A DNA stretch of 64,000 bases from Rhodobacteraceae bacterium HLUCCO18 (GCA_001314805.1 LJSY01000010.1:20936-84935), one strand, 5' to 3'. Positions 1-9,723 are shown, counted from the first letter of the stretch. Translations and numbers: made by a program. The notes: generated by a model not told the origin, from the letters alone.

Positions 1-371
1 CGCGTGGCTGGGCCTGGGCGTCGATGCTGGCGCTCGCGCCCTATCTCGCGGTGGCCACCACGGGCTTCGCCGCGCTGCCCGGCTTCGACATCTCGGCCGC
101 CTACTGGTCGGTCGCCGCGCTGATCGCCCTCTATGGCGTGACCCTGTGGCAGCGCAGACCCGGTTTCGCGCGCGGCCTGCTGATCGGCGCGACCATCCTG
201 AGCCTGTCGATCACGGCGCGCTCCGTCGATCTGAGCCTCTGCGCGGCATGGCCCCGCGGCACCCATTTCCTGTGGCATGTCCTGAATGCCGTCATGCTGG
301 GCTGGATGATCGAAACCTATCGCCGCGCCGTTCCCCCCGCGCCGCTTGCAGCGGCACCGCCACGGGGCTAA
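1..371 (+). CDS. C-terminal part of an alkaline ceramidase-like membrane protein (truncated by window edge)
   Basis: Frame open from the left edge; hydrophobic segments and RSVDLSLCAAWPRGTHFLWHVLNA motif resembling the ceramidase family (PF05875). Confidence 0.6.
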   Translation, partial: RGWAWASMLALAPYLAVATTGFAALPGFDISAAYWSVAALIALYGVTLWQRRPGFARGLLIGATILSLSITARSVDLSLCAAWPRGTHFLWHVLNAVMLGWMIETYRRAVPPAPLAAAPPRG

Positions 372-419
372 ACCGCGCGCGGATCACCACCCCACTCGCA
401 CCGACGGAGGACGTCGCCC

Positions 420-707
420 ATGTCCATCGACACGACCACGGCCGCCAAGGTGGCCAAGCTCGCCCGGATCCGGGTCGACGACGAAGACCTCCCGGCGCTG
501 GCGCAGGATTTCAACGCGATCCTCGGCTTCATCGAGCAGTTGGGAGAACTGGATGTCGACGACGTCGAGCCGATGACCAGCGTCACGCCCATGCGGCTGC
601 CGCGGCGCGAGGACGTGGTCACCGATGGCGGTCAACAGGCAAAGATCCTCGCCAACGCGCCGGATGCGCGCGAAGGCTTCTTCGCCGTGCCCAAGGTGGT
701 GGAGTAA
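420..707 (+). CDS. gatC: Asp-tRNA(Asn)/Glu-tRNA(Gln) amidotransferase subunit C
   Basis: 95 aa; VAKLARIRVDDEDL...FIEQLGELDVDDVEPMTSV; directly upstream of gatA. Confidence 0.96.
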   Translation: MSIDTTTAAKVAKLARIRVDDEDLPALAQDFNAILGFIEQLGELDVDDVEPMTSVTPMRLPRREDVVTDGGQQAKILANAPDAREGFFAVPKVVE

Positions 708-716
708 GGGGCTGAC

Positions 717-2201
717 ATGACCGATCTGAACGCATTGACCATCGCCGAGGCCCGCGACGCGCTCCGCAAGGGCGAGGTGACGAGTGTCGAGCTGACCGAG
801 GCGTGCCTGAAGGCCATCGAAGGCGCCGATGCTCTGGGCGCGGTGGTGCACAAGACCCCCGAGATCGCGCGCCAGCGTGCCGCCGCCGCGGATGCGCGCA
901 TCAGGGCGGGCGACGCGCCCTCCATGTGCGGTATCCCCGTCGGCATCAAGGACCTCTTCTGTACCGAGGGCGTGGCCAGCCAGGCGGGATCGAAGATCCT
1001 CGAGGGCTTCCGTCCCGAATACGAGTCCACCGTCTCCGCGCAGCTGCGCGACGCGGGCGCGGTGATGCTGGGCAAGCTCAACATGGACGAATTCGCCATG
1101 GGCAGCTCGAACGAGACCAGCGTCTACGGCAACGCGGTCAACCCGTGGCGCGCCGGGAACTCCGAGGCGGCGCTGACGCCGGGCGGTTCCTCGGGCGGGT
1201 CCGCCGCCGCCGTCGCCGCCGATCTCTGCCTTGGCGCGACGGGCACCGACACCGGCGGCTCGATCCGGCAACCGGCGGCCTTCACGGGCACGGTTGGCCT
1301 CAAGCCCACCTATGGACGCTGCTCGCGCTGGGGGATCGTGGCCTTCGCCTCCTCCCTCGATCAGGCGGGACCGATGACGCGCACGGTCCGTGACGCCGCG
1401 ATCATGGGCGCCGCGATGATGGGCCACGACCCGAAGGATTCGACCTCCGCCGATCTGCCCGTCCCGGATTTCGAGGCCATGCTCACGGGCGACATCCGCG
1501 GCAAGGTCATCGGCATTCCCGGGGAATACCGCATGGACGGCATGCCCGGTGAGATCGAGACGCTCTGGACCCAGGGCATCGAGATGCTCAAGGACGCGGG
1601 CGCCGAGCTGCGCGACATCACGCTGCCGCACACGAAATACGCCCTGCCCACCTATTACGTGATCGCACCCGCCGAGGCGTCATCGAACCTCGCGCGGTAT
1701 GACGGGGTGCGCTACGGCTACCGCGCGACGCTCGAACAGGGCGACGGCGTGACGGAGATGTACGAGAAAACCCGCGCGGAGGGCTTCGGCGACGAGGTCA
1801 AGCGCCGGGTGATGATCGGGACCTACGTGCTGTCCGCGGGTTTCTACGACGCCTATTACAACCGCGCCCGCAAGGTCCGTGCGCTGATCAAGCGCGACTT
1901 CGAGACCGTCTTCGCCGAGGGCATCGACGCGATCCTGACCCCCGCGACACCCTCCGCGGCCTTCGAACTGGGGCAGCAGCATGTCGACCCGGTCGAGATG
2001 TATCTCAACGACGTCTTCACGGTGACGGTGAACCTCGCCGGTCTGCCTGGCGTCGCCGTGCCCACGGGTCTGGACGCGCGCGGCCTGCCTCTCGGTCTGC
2101 AACTGATCGGCCGACCCTGGGAAGAGGGGGAGTTGCTGAACACCGCCTACGCGCTGGAGAAAGCCGCGGGGTTTGTGGCGAAACCCGCCAAATGGTGGTA
2201 G
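717..2201 (+). CDS. gatA: Asp-tRNA(Asn)/Glu-tRNA(Gln) amidotransferase subunit A
   Basis: Amidase signature [36 protein letters not shown]; 494 aa. Confidence 0.98.
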   Translation: MTDLNALTIAEARDALRKGEVTSVELTEACLKAIEGADALGAVVHKTPEIARQRAAAADARIRAGDAPSMCGIPVGIKDLFCTEGVASQAGSKILEGFRPEYESTVSAQLRDAGAVMLGKLNMDEFAMGSSNETSVYGNAVNPWRAGNSEAALTPGGSSGGSAAAVAADLCLGATGTDTGGSIRQPAAFTGTVGLKPTYGRCSRWGIVAFASSLDQAGPMTRTVRDAAIMGAAMMGHDPKDSTSADLPVPDFEAMLTGDIRGKVIGIPGEYRMDGMPGEIETLWTQGIEMLKDAGAELRDITLPHTKYALPTYYVIAPAEASSNLARYDGVRYGYRATLEQGDGVTEMYEKTRAEGFGDEVKRRVMIGTYVLSAGFYDAYYNRARKVRALIKRDFETVFAEGIDAILTPATPSAAFELGQQHVDPVEMYLNDVFTVTVNLAGLPGVAVPTGLDARGLPLGLQLIGRPWEEGELLNTAYALEKAAGFVAKPAKWW

Positions 2202-2233
2202 AAGTGCCCAAAGAACGATAACGGGGCTGAGCG

Positions 2234-2950
2234 ATGAACTGGACCGGGCAGGCGCGGCGCATGGGCTGTTCCGTCGCGATACTGGCACTTGCCGCATGTG
2301 GAACCGGGCCGGCGCCCAGTGACGTGGCGCAAGGCGTGGGCTTTCAGGATTACCAGGAATACCAGACGCGCCGCGCAGCACTTCGTGAGCCGCCGGCGGC
2401 GCCCGTGACGCCGCAGACCGCCCTACCGCCCGCCGAGGTGGTCGCCGAACCCTTCGCGCCGCCTCCCGCGGGCACGCAATGGGCTGCCACGGACCCCGCT
2501 CCGGCGACCGGCGACTCCGTGGATGTGGCGCGCATCGCCGCCGGTGCCATAGCGGAAGTCGAAGGGGGCAACCCCGCCCCCGCAGCAGCCCCGCAGCAGA
2601 TGGCCACCGCGCCCTCCGCCGACAATTTCGTGGCCCCGCCGCTGCCAGAGGGGATGTCGGTTCTGGGGGCGACTGTCGTGGCCTTCGCGCTCTCGACCGA
2701 TCATGCCGTCGGGCAACGGGTCTATTCCCGCTTTCCGTTCCGCCTCGGACGCCCCGAAGTCCGGTGCTCGGATTTCCGCACCACCGACCTCGCCCAGGAC
2801 TGGTTCCTGACCAATGAAGGCCCGGAACGGGATCGCGCGGGGCTGGACCCCGACGGAGACGGCTTCGCCTGCAACTGGTCGCCCGAGCGCTACCGCGCCG
2901 ACGCCCGCGCCGCCACGCAGCAGCCCTTCGGCAGCTTCCAGGACGGGTGA
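2234..2950 (+). CDS. Putative lipoprotein with Excalibur-like C-terminal domain
   Basis: Lipobox-like LALAACGTG; C-terminal RCSDFRTTDLAQDWF...DPDGDGFACNW. Confidence 0.6.
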   Translation: MNWTGQARRMGCSVAILALAACGTGPAPSDVAQGVGFQDYQEYQTRRAALREPPAAPVTPQTALPPAEVVAEPFAPPPAGTQWAATDPAPATGDSVDVARIAAGAIAEVEGGNPAPAAAPQQMATAPSADNFVAPPLPEGMSVLGATVVAFALSTDHAVGQRVYSRFPFRLGRPEVRCSDFRTTDLAQDWFLTNEGPERDRAGLDPDGDGFACNWSPERYRADARAATQQPFGSFQDG

Positions 2951-3597
2951 GCCGCTCGCCCAATCACGGGCCGCGACGCGACGGGTTACGCCCCGAACTG
3001 GTGGTTCTCCACTACACGGCCATGTCCGACGCGGCCGCCGCCGAGCGTGCCCTGTGCGACCCGGCGCGCGAAGTCTCCTGCCACTGGCTGGTCGCGCGGG
3101 ACGGCAGCGTGACGGCGCTCGTGGACGAAGACAGACGCGCCTGGCATGCCGGGGCCGGCAGCTGGCGAGGTCGCGCGGACGTCAATTCCCGTTCGATCGG
3201 GATCGAACTGGACAATGACGGCGCCTCGCCCTTCGCCGCACCGCTCATGGACGCGCTCGAGCGCCTGCTGGGCGATATCCTCGCGCGGTGCGACATTCCC
3301 GCCTCTGGCGTGATCGGACATTCCGACATGGCACCGGGCCGAAAACGCGACCCCGGACCCCGCTTCGACTGGCGCAGGCTCGCCCGGGGCGGCCTCGCGG
3401 TCTGGCCCGAGCAGGTCGAATCCGGGCGCACCCGGCCCGACATGGCAGTCTTTCGGGCCCACGCGATGGCTTTCGGCTATCCCGACGTGGCCGACGATCT
3501 GCTGCTCGAGACCGTGCGCCTGCGGTTCCGCCCGGCCGCGCGCGGGCCTCTGGACGCCACGGATTGCGCCATCGCCGCCGCGCTGGCGCATGCTTGA
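2947..3597 (+). CDS. N-acetylmuramoyl-L-alanine amidase, AmpD-like
   Basis: VVLHYTAM, AWHAG, SIGIELDN, VIGHSDMAPGRKRDPGP motifs; GTG start overlaps the preceding stop. Confidence 0.9.
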   Translation: MSRSPNHGPRRDGLRPELVVLHYTAMSDAAAAERALCDPAREVSCHWLVARDGSVTALVDEDRRAWHAGAGSWRGRADVNSRSIGIELDNDGASPFAAPLMDALERLLGDILARCDIPASGVIGHSDMAPGRKRDPGPRFDWRRLARGGLAVWPEQVESGRTRPDMAVFRAHAMAFGYPDVADDLLLETVRLRFRPAARGPLDATDCAIAAALAHA

Positions 3598-3622
3598 CCC
3601 GATCGGTTCGAAAGCATAGGTG
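3594..3622 (+). promoter_or_regulatory. Candidate sigma70-type promoter for rnpB
   Basis: TTGACC (3594-3599), 17-nt spacer, TAGGTG (3617-3622); about 6 nt before the RNase P RNA P1 stem. Confidence 0.55.
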
Positions 3623-3627
3623 CAGCT

Positions 3628-3990
3628 TGCGCGGAAGGCCGGATGGCCGCGGGCCGCAAGGTTCGAGGAAAGTCCGGACTCCCTGAAGCAACGGTGCCGG
3701 GTAACGCCCGGGCGGAGCAATCCGACGGAAAGCGCCACAGAGATCAGACCGCCTTGCATGCAGGGCGAAGGTGAAACGGTGGGGTAAGAGCCCACCGCGC
3801 CCCCGGCAACGGGGGTGGCATGGCAAGCCCCACCGGGAGCAATGCCGAATAGGGACCGCATCATGGGGCGCTTCACCCCCGCGGTCCGGGTTGGCAGCTC
3901 GAGGCGTCCCGGCAACGGGTCGCCCAGAGGAATGGTCATCCACGGGGGACAACCCCCGGGACAGAATCCGGCTTACAGGCCTTCCGCGCA
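3628..3990 (+). ncRNA. rnpB: RNase P RNA, bacterial class A
   Basis: GAGGAAAGTCCGGACTCC at 3665; 3' ACAGAATCCGGCTTACA; terminal P1 stem TGCGCGGAAGGCC / GGCCTTCCGCGCA perfectly complementary. Confidence 0.96.
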
Positions 3991-4081
3991 GTTTTTCGAT
4001 CTTTTCAGGATGATCCAGAAGGAACGCCTTCGGCGTACGCCTTTTGCCTCGCCCGCCCGGTACCGGGCCAGGCTCGATCAT

Positions 4082-4117
4082 GCCTCCGGCGGGAGGTTTT
4101 CTGCCAGAATGAAGGGG
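4082..4117 (+). repeat. Copy A of dispersed terminator-like repeat
   Basis: GCCTCCGGCGGGAGGTTTTCTGCCAGAATGAAGGGG; hairpin plus T-run plus conserved tail. Confidence 0.7.
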
Positions 4118-4262
4118 CAGGCCTCACACCCCTGACCCGGCCGTATCCATGAACCGCGGACCGCAACCGGGTCAGGGGGCTTCACCCTGGACGCCGGGTC
4201 GCTCTCCAGCTACCGGCGCAACTCCATCTCTAATCGACCTTGGTTAACGAAACCCTTCGCAT

Positions 4263-4316
4263 CCCTTCATCCTGGAGAAAAACTCCGGGGGAGCGAAGCG
4301 TGGGGGCAGAGCCCCC
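4263..4316 (-). repeat. Copy B of dispersed terminator-like repeat, probable tadA terminator
   Basis: On the minus strand: GGGGGCTCTGCCCCC...CTCCCCCGGAGTTTTTCTCCAGGATGAAGGG. Confidence 0.7.
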
Positions 4317-4363
4317 GGGCGCGCGGCCGAGCAGCTCCCGGAACGGGGGCTCGAGGACGCGCG

Positions 4364-4816
4364 CTACCCCCGGCGCGACGCGAAGAAGTCCCGCAGAAGC
4401 GCGGAGGTCTCCGCCTCGCCGATCCAGCCATAGACGTCCGGTTTCCAATGGGCCTGCGGATGGTCGAAGACCCTGGGACCGCCAGCCACCCCGCCCGACT
4501 TGGGATCGGACGCGCCGTAGTAGAGCCGCGAGAGCCGTGCGGCGGCAATCGCCCCCGCGCAGGCCGGGCAAGGCTCCAGCGTCACCCACAGATCGCAGCC
4601 CGTCAGCCTTTCGGTGCCCAGCGCCGCGCAGGCCGCGCGGATGGCCAGCATCTCGGCATGGGCGGTGGGGTCGGTCAATTCGCGCATCCGGTTGCCGGCA
4701 CGCGCGATGACCTCGCCGTCGCACACGATCGCGGCGCCGACGGGAACCTCTCCCCTGCCGGCCGCTGCGCGCGCCTCTTCGAGGGCCACGTCCATGAAAC
4801 CGCGAAAATCGCTCAT
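4364..4816 (-). CDS. tadA: tRNA adenosine deaminase / nucleoside deaminase
   Basis: HAEMLAI and PCPACAGAI zinc-binding deaminase motifs. Confidence 0.9.
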   Translation of the reverse strand: MSDFRGFMDVALEEARAAAGRGEVPVGAAIVCDGEVIARAGNRMRELTDPTAHAEMLAIRAACAALGTERLTGCDLWVTLEPCPACAGAIAAARLSRLYYGASDPKSGGVAGGPRVFDHPQAHWKPDVYGWIGEAETSALLRDFFASRRG

Positions 4817-4868
4817 GATGTCCCTCTTGGCGCTTTTCGCGGCGCTGTCAAACCGCTAGGCCGGTGCC

Positions 4869-5684
4869 ATGTCTGACGGAGATCGCATTGCCAAGGTTCT
4901 GAGCCGCGCCGGGGTCGCCTCCCGCCGCGAGGCGGAGCGCATGATCGCCGAGGGCCGGGTCAGCGTGAACGGCGCCCGGATCGACAGCCCCGCGCTCAAC
5001 GTGACGCCGGCCGACCGGATCGCCGTGGACGGCAAGCCCGTCGAGGCGCCGGACCGTCCTCGGCTCTGGCTCTATCACAAGCCTGCGGGGCTGGTGACCT
5101 CGGCCGCCGACGAGAAGGGGCGCAGAACCGTCTTCGACGCCCTGCCCGAGGGCATGCCGCGGGTGATGACCATAGGAAGGCTCGACCTGACGTCCGAGGG
5201 GCTGCTGCTTCTGACCAATGATGGCGGGATCAAGCGGCAGCTGGAACTGCCCAGCACCGGCTGGCTTCGCAAGTACCGGGTCCGCGTCAAGGGCGCACCG
5301 GACGAGGCCCAGCTCGAACCGCTCAGAAAAGGCATCGAGGTGGAGGGCGTCCGTTACCTTCCGATGCAGGTCACGCTCGACCGGCAGCAGGGCGCGAATG
5401 CCTGGCTGACGATCGGCCTGCGCGAGGGCAAGAATCGCGAGATCCGGCGCGCGATGCAGGCGCTCGGCCTCGAGGTGAACAGGCTGATCCGGGTCTCCTT
5501 CGGTCCCTTCCGCCTCGGCACGCTCGCCGAAGGCGCCGTGGAGGAGGTGCGGCCGCGCGTCATGGCAGACCAGCTTGGCATGCCGGAGCTTGTCGAAGGC
5601 CATGCCGACCCTTCGAAATCACTCCGCAAGCCTAAGGGCGGTCCGCCCCGCCGCCCTGGCCGCCCTCGCCCGCCTCGGGGCTGA
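4869..5684 (+). CDS. Pseudouridine synthase, RsuA/RluB family
   Basis: S4 domain at N-terminus; GRLDLTSEGLLLLTNDG and GKNREIRR motifs. Confidence 0.9.
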   Translation: MSDGDRIAKVLSRAGVASRREAERMIAEGRVSVNGARIDSPALNVTPADRIAVDGKPVEAPDRPRLWLYHKPAGLVTSAADEKGRRTVFDALPEGMPRVMTIGRLDLTSEGLLLLTNDGGIKRQLELPSTGWLRKYRVRVKGAPDEAQLEPLRKGIEVEGVRYLPMQVTLDRQQGANAWLTIGLREGKNREIRRAMQALGLEVNRLIRVSFGPFRLGTLAEGAVEEVRPRVMADQLGMPELVEGHADPSKSLRKPKGGPPRRPGRPRPPRG

Positions 5685-6267
5685 TGGAATAGCGTTCGAT
5701 CAGCTTCGCTTGGCTCATGAACACCGCGAAGAGGAAGGCGGGCAAGCCGAAGGTCTCGAAGGTGACCCAGAACTCCGTCGATTGCGTGCGCCAGACGATT
5801 TCGTTCAGCACCGCCATGAAGGCGAAGGCGCCGGCGATGCGCCTGGTCATGATCATCCAGCCCTCCTGCCGCATCGGCAGAAGCTCTCCCATCAGGAACT
5901 GAAGCCAGGATTGGCCGCGCGCGAGCCCGATCCCCAGCATGGTGGCGAAGAAGCCGTAGACCAGCGTCGTCTTCATCTTGAAGAACCGCTCGTCGTTGAG
6001 CCAGACGGTGAGCCCGCCGAAGACCACGACCATCAGCGCGGTGAAAACCTGGATGCGGCTGATCTTGCCGGTCAGCTTCCATAGGATCGCGATGGAGGCC
6101 AGCAGGATCGGCACGAAGGCCGCGGTCACGATGATGAAACCGTCGTATTGTGTGCTGCCGACACTCAGGCTCGCGTCCTGGAACCGCATGTAGGCGATGA
6201 AGAACAGGATCGGCGGCCCGAGCTCCAGCCCGGATTTCAGCCATGGATTGATCGCTTTTTCCGACAT
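5632..6267 (-). CDS. ispZ: Inner membrane-spanning protein YciB / septation protein A family
   Basis: Hydrophobic 211-aa protein with the family pattern GLELGPPILFF...IVTAAFVPILLAS and NEIVWRTQSTEFWVTFETFG. Confidence 0.85.
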   Translation of the reverse strand: MSEKAINPWLKSGLELGPPILFFIAYMRFQDASLSVGSTQYDGFIIVTAAFVPILLASIAILWKLTGKISRIQVFTALMVVVFGGLTVWLNDERFFKMKTTLVYGFFATMLGIGLARGQSWLQFLMGELLPMRQEGWMIMTRRIAGAFAFMAVLNEIVWRTQSTEFWVTFETFGLPAFLFAVFMSQAKLIERYSISPEAGEGGQGGGADRP

Positions 6268-6276
6268 GACGGTCCC

Positions 6277-7179
6277 TTATCCCCCCACCTCAACTATCAC
6301 CGCGCCCGCCGCGATCAACCCCATGAGCGCCGCGCGCACCGGCCCGACCTGTTCCTTGAGGAACAGCCAGCCGATCAGCGCTGCGAAAACCGTGGAGGTT
6401 TCGCGCAGCACCGCCGCCTCGCCCACCTGGTCGAGCCGCGTGGCCAGCATGATCGAGCCGAAGCTCGCGAAGGCTATAAGCCCGCCGACGATGCCGCGAA
6501 ACGCCAGCGGCCCGAGCGTGGGCTTGTCCTCGAGCCGCCGGTAGAAGGCCGCGGCGAGAAACGGGTAGAGCAGCCCGTCGATGAAGAAGAACCACGCGAG
6601 GAAGGTGAAGGGATCGGCCGTCGCGCGGATGCCATAGGCGTCGAAGGTGGTGTAAAGCGCCACGAAAAGCCCCGTCAGCACCGCGAACCAGAGCGCCGGG
6701 ATCAGCGTCTCGCGCGCCACGGTGATCCGAGCCATGTTGTAGAGTGCAAGCCCGTAGAGCCCTGCCAGCAGCACCGCGACGCCCAGCCACTGGATGCCGC
6801 TGAACGTCTCGCCGAACAGAAACCAGGCCCCGATAACCGTGAAAAGCGGGCCCGTGCCGCGCATCACCGGGTAGACCACCGTGAAGGCCCCGCGCCGGTA
6901 CGAGGCGAGCACTGCCCATTTGTAGAGCGCATGGATGACGAAGACGCCCGCGAAGATCGGCCACATGTGCGGCTCGGGCCATGGCACGATGAACAGCGCG
7001 AAGGGCGCGGCCATCAGACCGTAGGACGCGTCGATCGCACCCCGCGCCAGCAGCGGGTCGTGCCGGCCTTTCTGGAGCGCGCCGAAGACCGCGTGCAGAA
7101 CCGCCGCCAGAAGCGCGAGGAAGAGCGCGGCGCGCGCGCCCTCCGCTGTCCCCTCGATCGAGATGAGCCAGTCGCTCAC
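6277..7179 (-). CDS. DMT-superfamily (EamA-like) transporter
   Basis: About ten hydrophobic helices; GTG start at VSDWLISIEG chosen over the longer ORF. Confidence 0.75.
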   Translation of the reverse strand: MSDWLISIEGTAEGARAALFLALLAAVLHAVFGALQKGRHDPLLARGAIDASYGLMAAPFALFIVPWPEPHMWPIFAGVFVIHALYKWAVLASYRRGAFTVVYPVMRGTGPLFTVIGAWFLFGETFSGIQWLGVAVLLAGLYGLALYNMARITVARETLIPALWFAVLTGLFVALYTTFDAYGIRATADPFTFLAWFFFIDGLLYPFLAAAFYRRLEDKPTLGPLAFRGIVGGLIAFASFGSIMLATRLDQVGEAAVLRETSTVFAALIGWLFLKEQVGPVRAALMGLIAAGAVIVEVGG

Positions 7180-7198
7180 GTTGCGGGCCGGGACGCGA

Positions 7199-8476
7199 TC
7201 AGCGGTCCAGCCCGACAAGGGCGGCGGCGAAGTCCTCGGGGTCGAACGGGGCGAGATCGTCGATCTGCTCGCCCACGCCGATGGCATGGATCGGCAGGCC
7301 AAACCGGTCGGCCAGCGCCACCAGCACCCCGCCCCGCGCGGTGCCGTCGAGCTTGGTCATCACGAGGCCCGAGACATCCGCCATCTCCTGGAAGGTCTTG
7401 ACCTGGCTGAGCGCGTTCTGACCTGTGGTCGCGTCCAGCACGAGGATCGTGTTGTGCGGCGCGTCCGGGTCCTTCTTGCGGATGACGCGGACGATCTTGG
7501 CCAGTTCCTCCATCAGGTCGGCGCGGTTCTGCAAGCGGCCGGCGGTGTCGATCATCAGGAGGTCGGCACCCTCGGCTTCCGCCTTGCCCATCGCATCGAA
7601 GGCGAGCGCGGCGGGGTCCGAGCCCTCCGGCGCGGTCAGGACGGGCACGCCCGCGCGTTCCCCCCAGATCTGCAGCTGTTCGACGGCCGCGGCGCGGAAC
7701 GTGTCGCCGGCGGCGATCACCACGGTCTTTCCGGCGGCCTTGAACTGGCTGGCGAGCTTGCCGATCGTCGTGGTCTTGCCCGATCCGTTGACGCCCACCA
7801 CCAGCACCACCTGCGGCTTCTTCGGATAGAGCGGCAGGGGACGGGCGACGGGTTCCATCACCCGCGCGATCTCGGTTGCCAGAAGCTCCTTGATGTCGGC
7901 GGCGCTCATCATCCGGCCGTAACGGCCCTCGGCCATGTTGGCGGTGACGCGCATGGCCGTTTCCACGCCCATGTCGGCGCTGATCAGAAGCTCCTCGAGC
8001 TGTTCGAGCATCTCGTCGTCGAGCGCCCGGCGCGGGGCGGAGGGGCTGCGCCCCATCAGACGACCGAGCAGACCCGGACGTGCCCCGTCGTCCTGCGCGG
8101 GCGCCTTCTCCCCGGTGTCGGGGCGCAAGGCCTCCGGCGTCAGGTCGGGCGCGGGCGAGGGCGGCGCGCGTTCCGGCTCTGGCTCGGGTTCGGGCGCCGG
8201 GGCCGCCTCGCCGGGATGAGCCGTCTCATCCTCTGCAATCGCCGGCGGCTCGGGCTCGGGCTCGGTGGCGGGGGCAGGCTCGGCTTCGCGCTCGCGGCCG
8301 GGCTCGGGTCTGGTTTCCGGAACGGGCTCGTGCCGCGCGTCTGTCGCCGCCTCCCGATGCTCCTGCGTTGCCTCAGCTGCCTCCCCGGCGCCCTCCTCGA
8401 TGATCGCGTCCAGCCCCTCGTCGAGCCTGGAGGAGGATTTGAACATGCGATCCTTGAGCTTGCGGAAGAAGGACAT
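7199..8476 (-). CDS. ftsY: Signal recognition particle receptor FtsY
   Basis: GVNGSGKTTTIGKLA, DTFRAAAVEQL, DTAGRLQNRADLMEEL, TKLDGTARGG; acidic/proline-rich N-terminus; start MSFFRKLKDR. Confidence 0.96.
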   Translation of the reverse strand: MSFFRKLKDRMFKSSSRLDEGLDAIIEEGAGEAAEATQEHREAATDARHEPVPETRPEPGREREAEPAPATEPEPEPPAIAEDETAHPGEAAPAPEPEPEPERAPPSPAPDLTPEALRPDTGEKAPAQDDGARPGLLGRLMGRSPSAPRRALDDEMLEQLEELLISADMGVETAMRVTANMAEGRYGRMMSAADIKELLATEIARVMEPVARPLPLYPKKPQVVLVVGVNGSGKTTTIGKLASQFKAAGKTVVIAAGDTFRAAAVEQLQIWGERAGVPVLTAPEGSDPAALAFDAMGKAEAEGADLLMIDTAGRLQNRADLMEELAKIVRVIRKKDPDAPHNTILVLDATTGQNALSQVKTFQEMADVSGLVMTKLDGTARGGVLVALADRFGLPIHAIGVGEQIDDLAPFDPEDFAAALVGLDR

Positions 8477-8604
8477 GGGCGGAGGGGCCTTTCGTTCACC
8501 AATGCGACCCACCTAATACGCCGCGCCGGGCGATGGAAGTGTGCGTCCCTTCCCCGGTGCCGCGCCCGGGGCTATGCTCCGACCGAACGAGAGGCAGAAC
8601 GCGC

Positions 8605-9666
8605 ATGCCGGTCATCGACAGATATGGGGCCAGATATGGGATCGCGACGCTGGTCCCCCTCACGCTCCTGATGCTGGGGGCCACGCTCTGGGGCGGGTAT
8701 GCGGTGATGGCGCTTGTCTGGCTGACGCTCGTTGCGGGGCTGATGGACCAGTTGCTCGTGCAGCCCACGGGCAGCACCGGCGCGCAAATCCGCTGGCCCG
8801 ACCGCCTGTCGGTCCTGCTGGCGCTGGGTCACCTCGCCGTCGTGCCGCTCGTCCTCGTGGCATTGTCGGGCACCGGCATGGGCCTCGGGCACAAGATCGC
8901 GCTTTTCGCCGCGACCGCCTCCTTCATCGGGCAGGTCAGCCACCCCAACGCCCATGAGCTGATCCACCGCAAGGGCCGCCTCCGCGCCGGGCTCGGCGCG
9001 CTCGTCTATGTCACGATGGGCTTCGGACACCATGTCTCGGCACACAGGCTGGTGCACCACCGCCACGTCGCGACGCCGGACGACCCCAACACGCCGCGCG
9101 GGGGCGAAAGCTTCTGGCGCTACCTGCCGCGCGCCTGGGCGGGCAGCTTCCGCGCCGGTCTGGCGGCTGAGGCGGCGCGGGTAAAGCGCGGCGCGGCACG
9201 GCTCAACCCCTATTGGGTCTGGACGGGCGGCGCGGCGATCACGGCGTTGCTCGCCACGGCGCTTGCCGGTCCGGCGGGCCTTGCCTGCCTTCTCGGGCTC
9301 TGGGTGCTGGCGGGCATGCAGATCCTGCTGTCGGACTATATCCAGCATTACGGCTTGCGCCTGCCGCTGCCCTCGGGCCGCCGCGAACCGGTCGGACCCC
9401 ATCACAGCTGGAACGCGCCCCGGGGCTTTTCGAGCTACCTGATGATGAACGCGCCGTCCCATTCGGAACATCACCTTCACCCCGACCGGAGCTATGAGCA
9501 GCTGGCGGTGGACACGGACGCGCCCACCTTGCCCTGGTCCCTGCCCGTCATGGCGATGCTGGCGACGATCCCACCCGTGTGGCGAAGGGTCATGGACCGG
9601 CGCGCCGCGCGCGTGATGGCCGCAGCCGAGGCGCGCATCGCCGCCGCCGACCGCGCTGCCGCGTGA
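8605..9666 (+). CDS. AlkB-like alkane 1-monooxygenase / membrane fatty-acid hydroxylase
   Basis: Histidine boxes HPNAHELIH, HRLVHHRHV, SEHHLHP plus DYIQHYGLRLP. Confidence 0.8.
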   Translation: MPVIDRYGARYGIATLVPLTLLMLGATLWGGYAVMALVWLTLVAGLMDQLLVQPTGSTGAQIRWPDRLSVLLALGHLAVVPLVLVALSGTGMGLGHKIALFAATASFIGQVSHPNAHELIHRKGRLRAGLGALVYVTMGFGHHVSAHRLVHHRHVATPDDPNTPRGGESFWRYLPRAWAGSFRAGLAAEAARVKRGAARLNPYWVWTGGAAITALLATALAGPAGLACLLGLWVLAGMQILLSDYIQHYGLRLPLPSGRREPVGPHHSWNAPRGFSSYLMMNAPSHSEHHLHPDRSYEQLAVDTDAPTLPWSLPVMAMLATIPPVWRRVMDRRAARVMAAAEARIAAADRAAA

Positions 9667-9723
9667 CCTGAGCCGAAGGCGAGGCGAAGGAAATGCAGCC
9701 GCAGGCTGCGCCGTTGGACGGAC

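Noticed and set aside
3245-4081. Minus-strand ORF over rnpB
   Set aside because: Overlaps RNase P RNA and the amidase gene; shadow ORF.
4179-4240. tRNA-like look of GTAGCTGGAGAGCGACCCGG on the minus strand next to the inverted repeat
   Set aside because: No acceptor stem, anticodon arm or TPsiC arm could be assembled.
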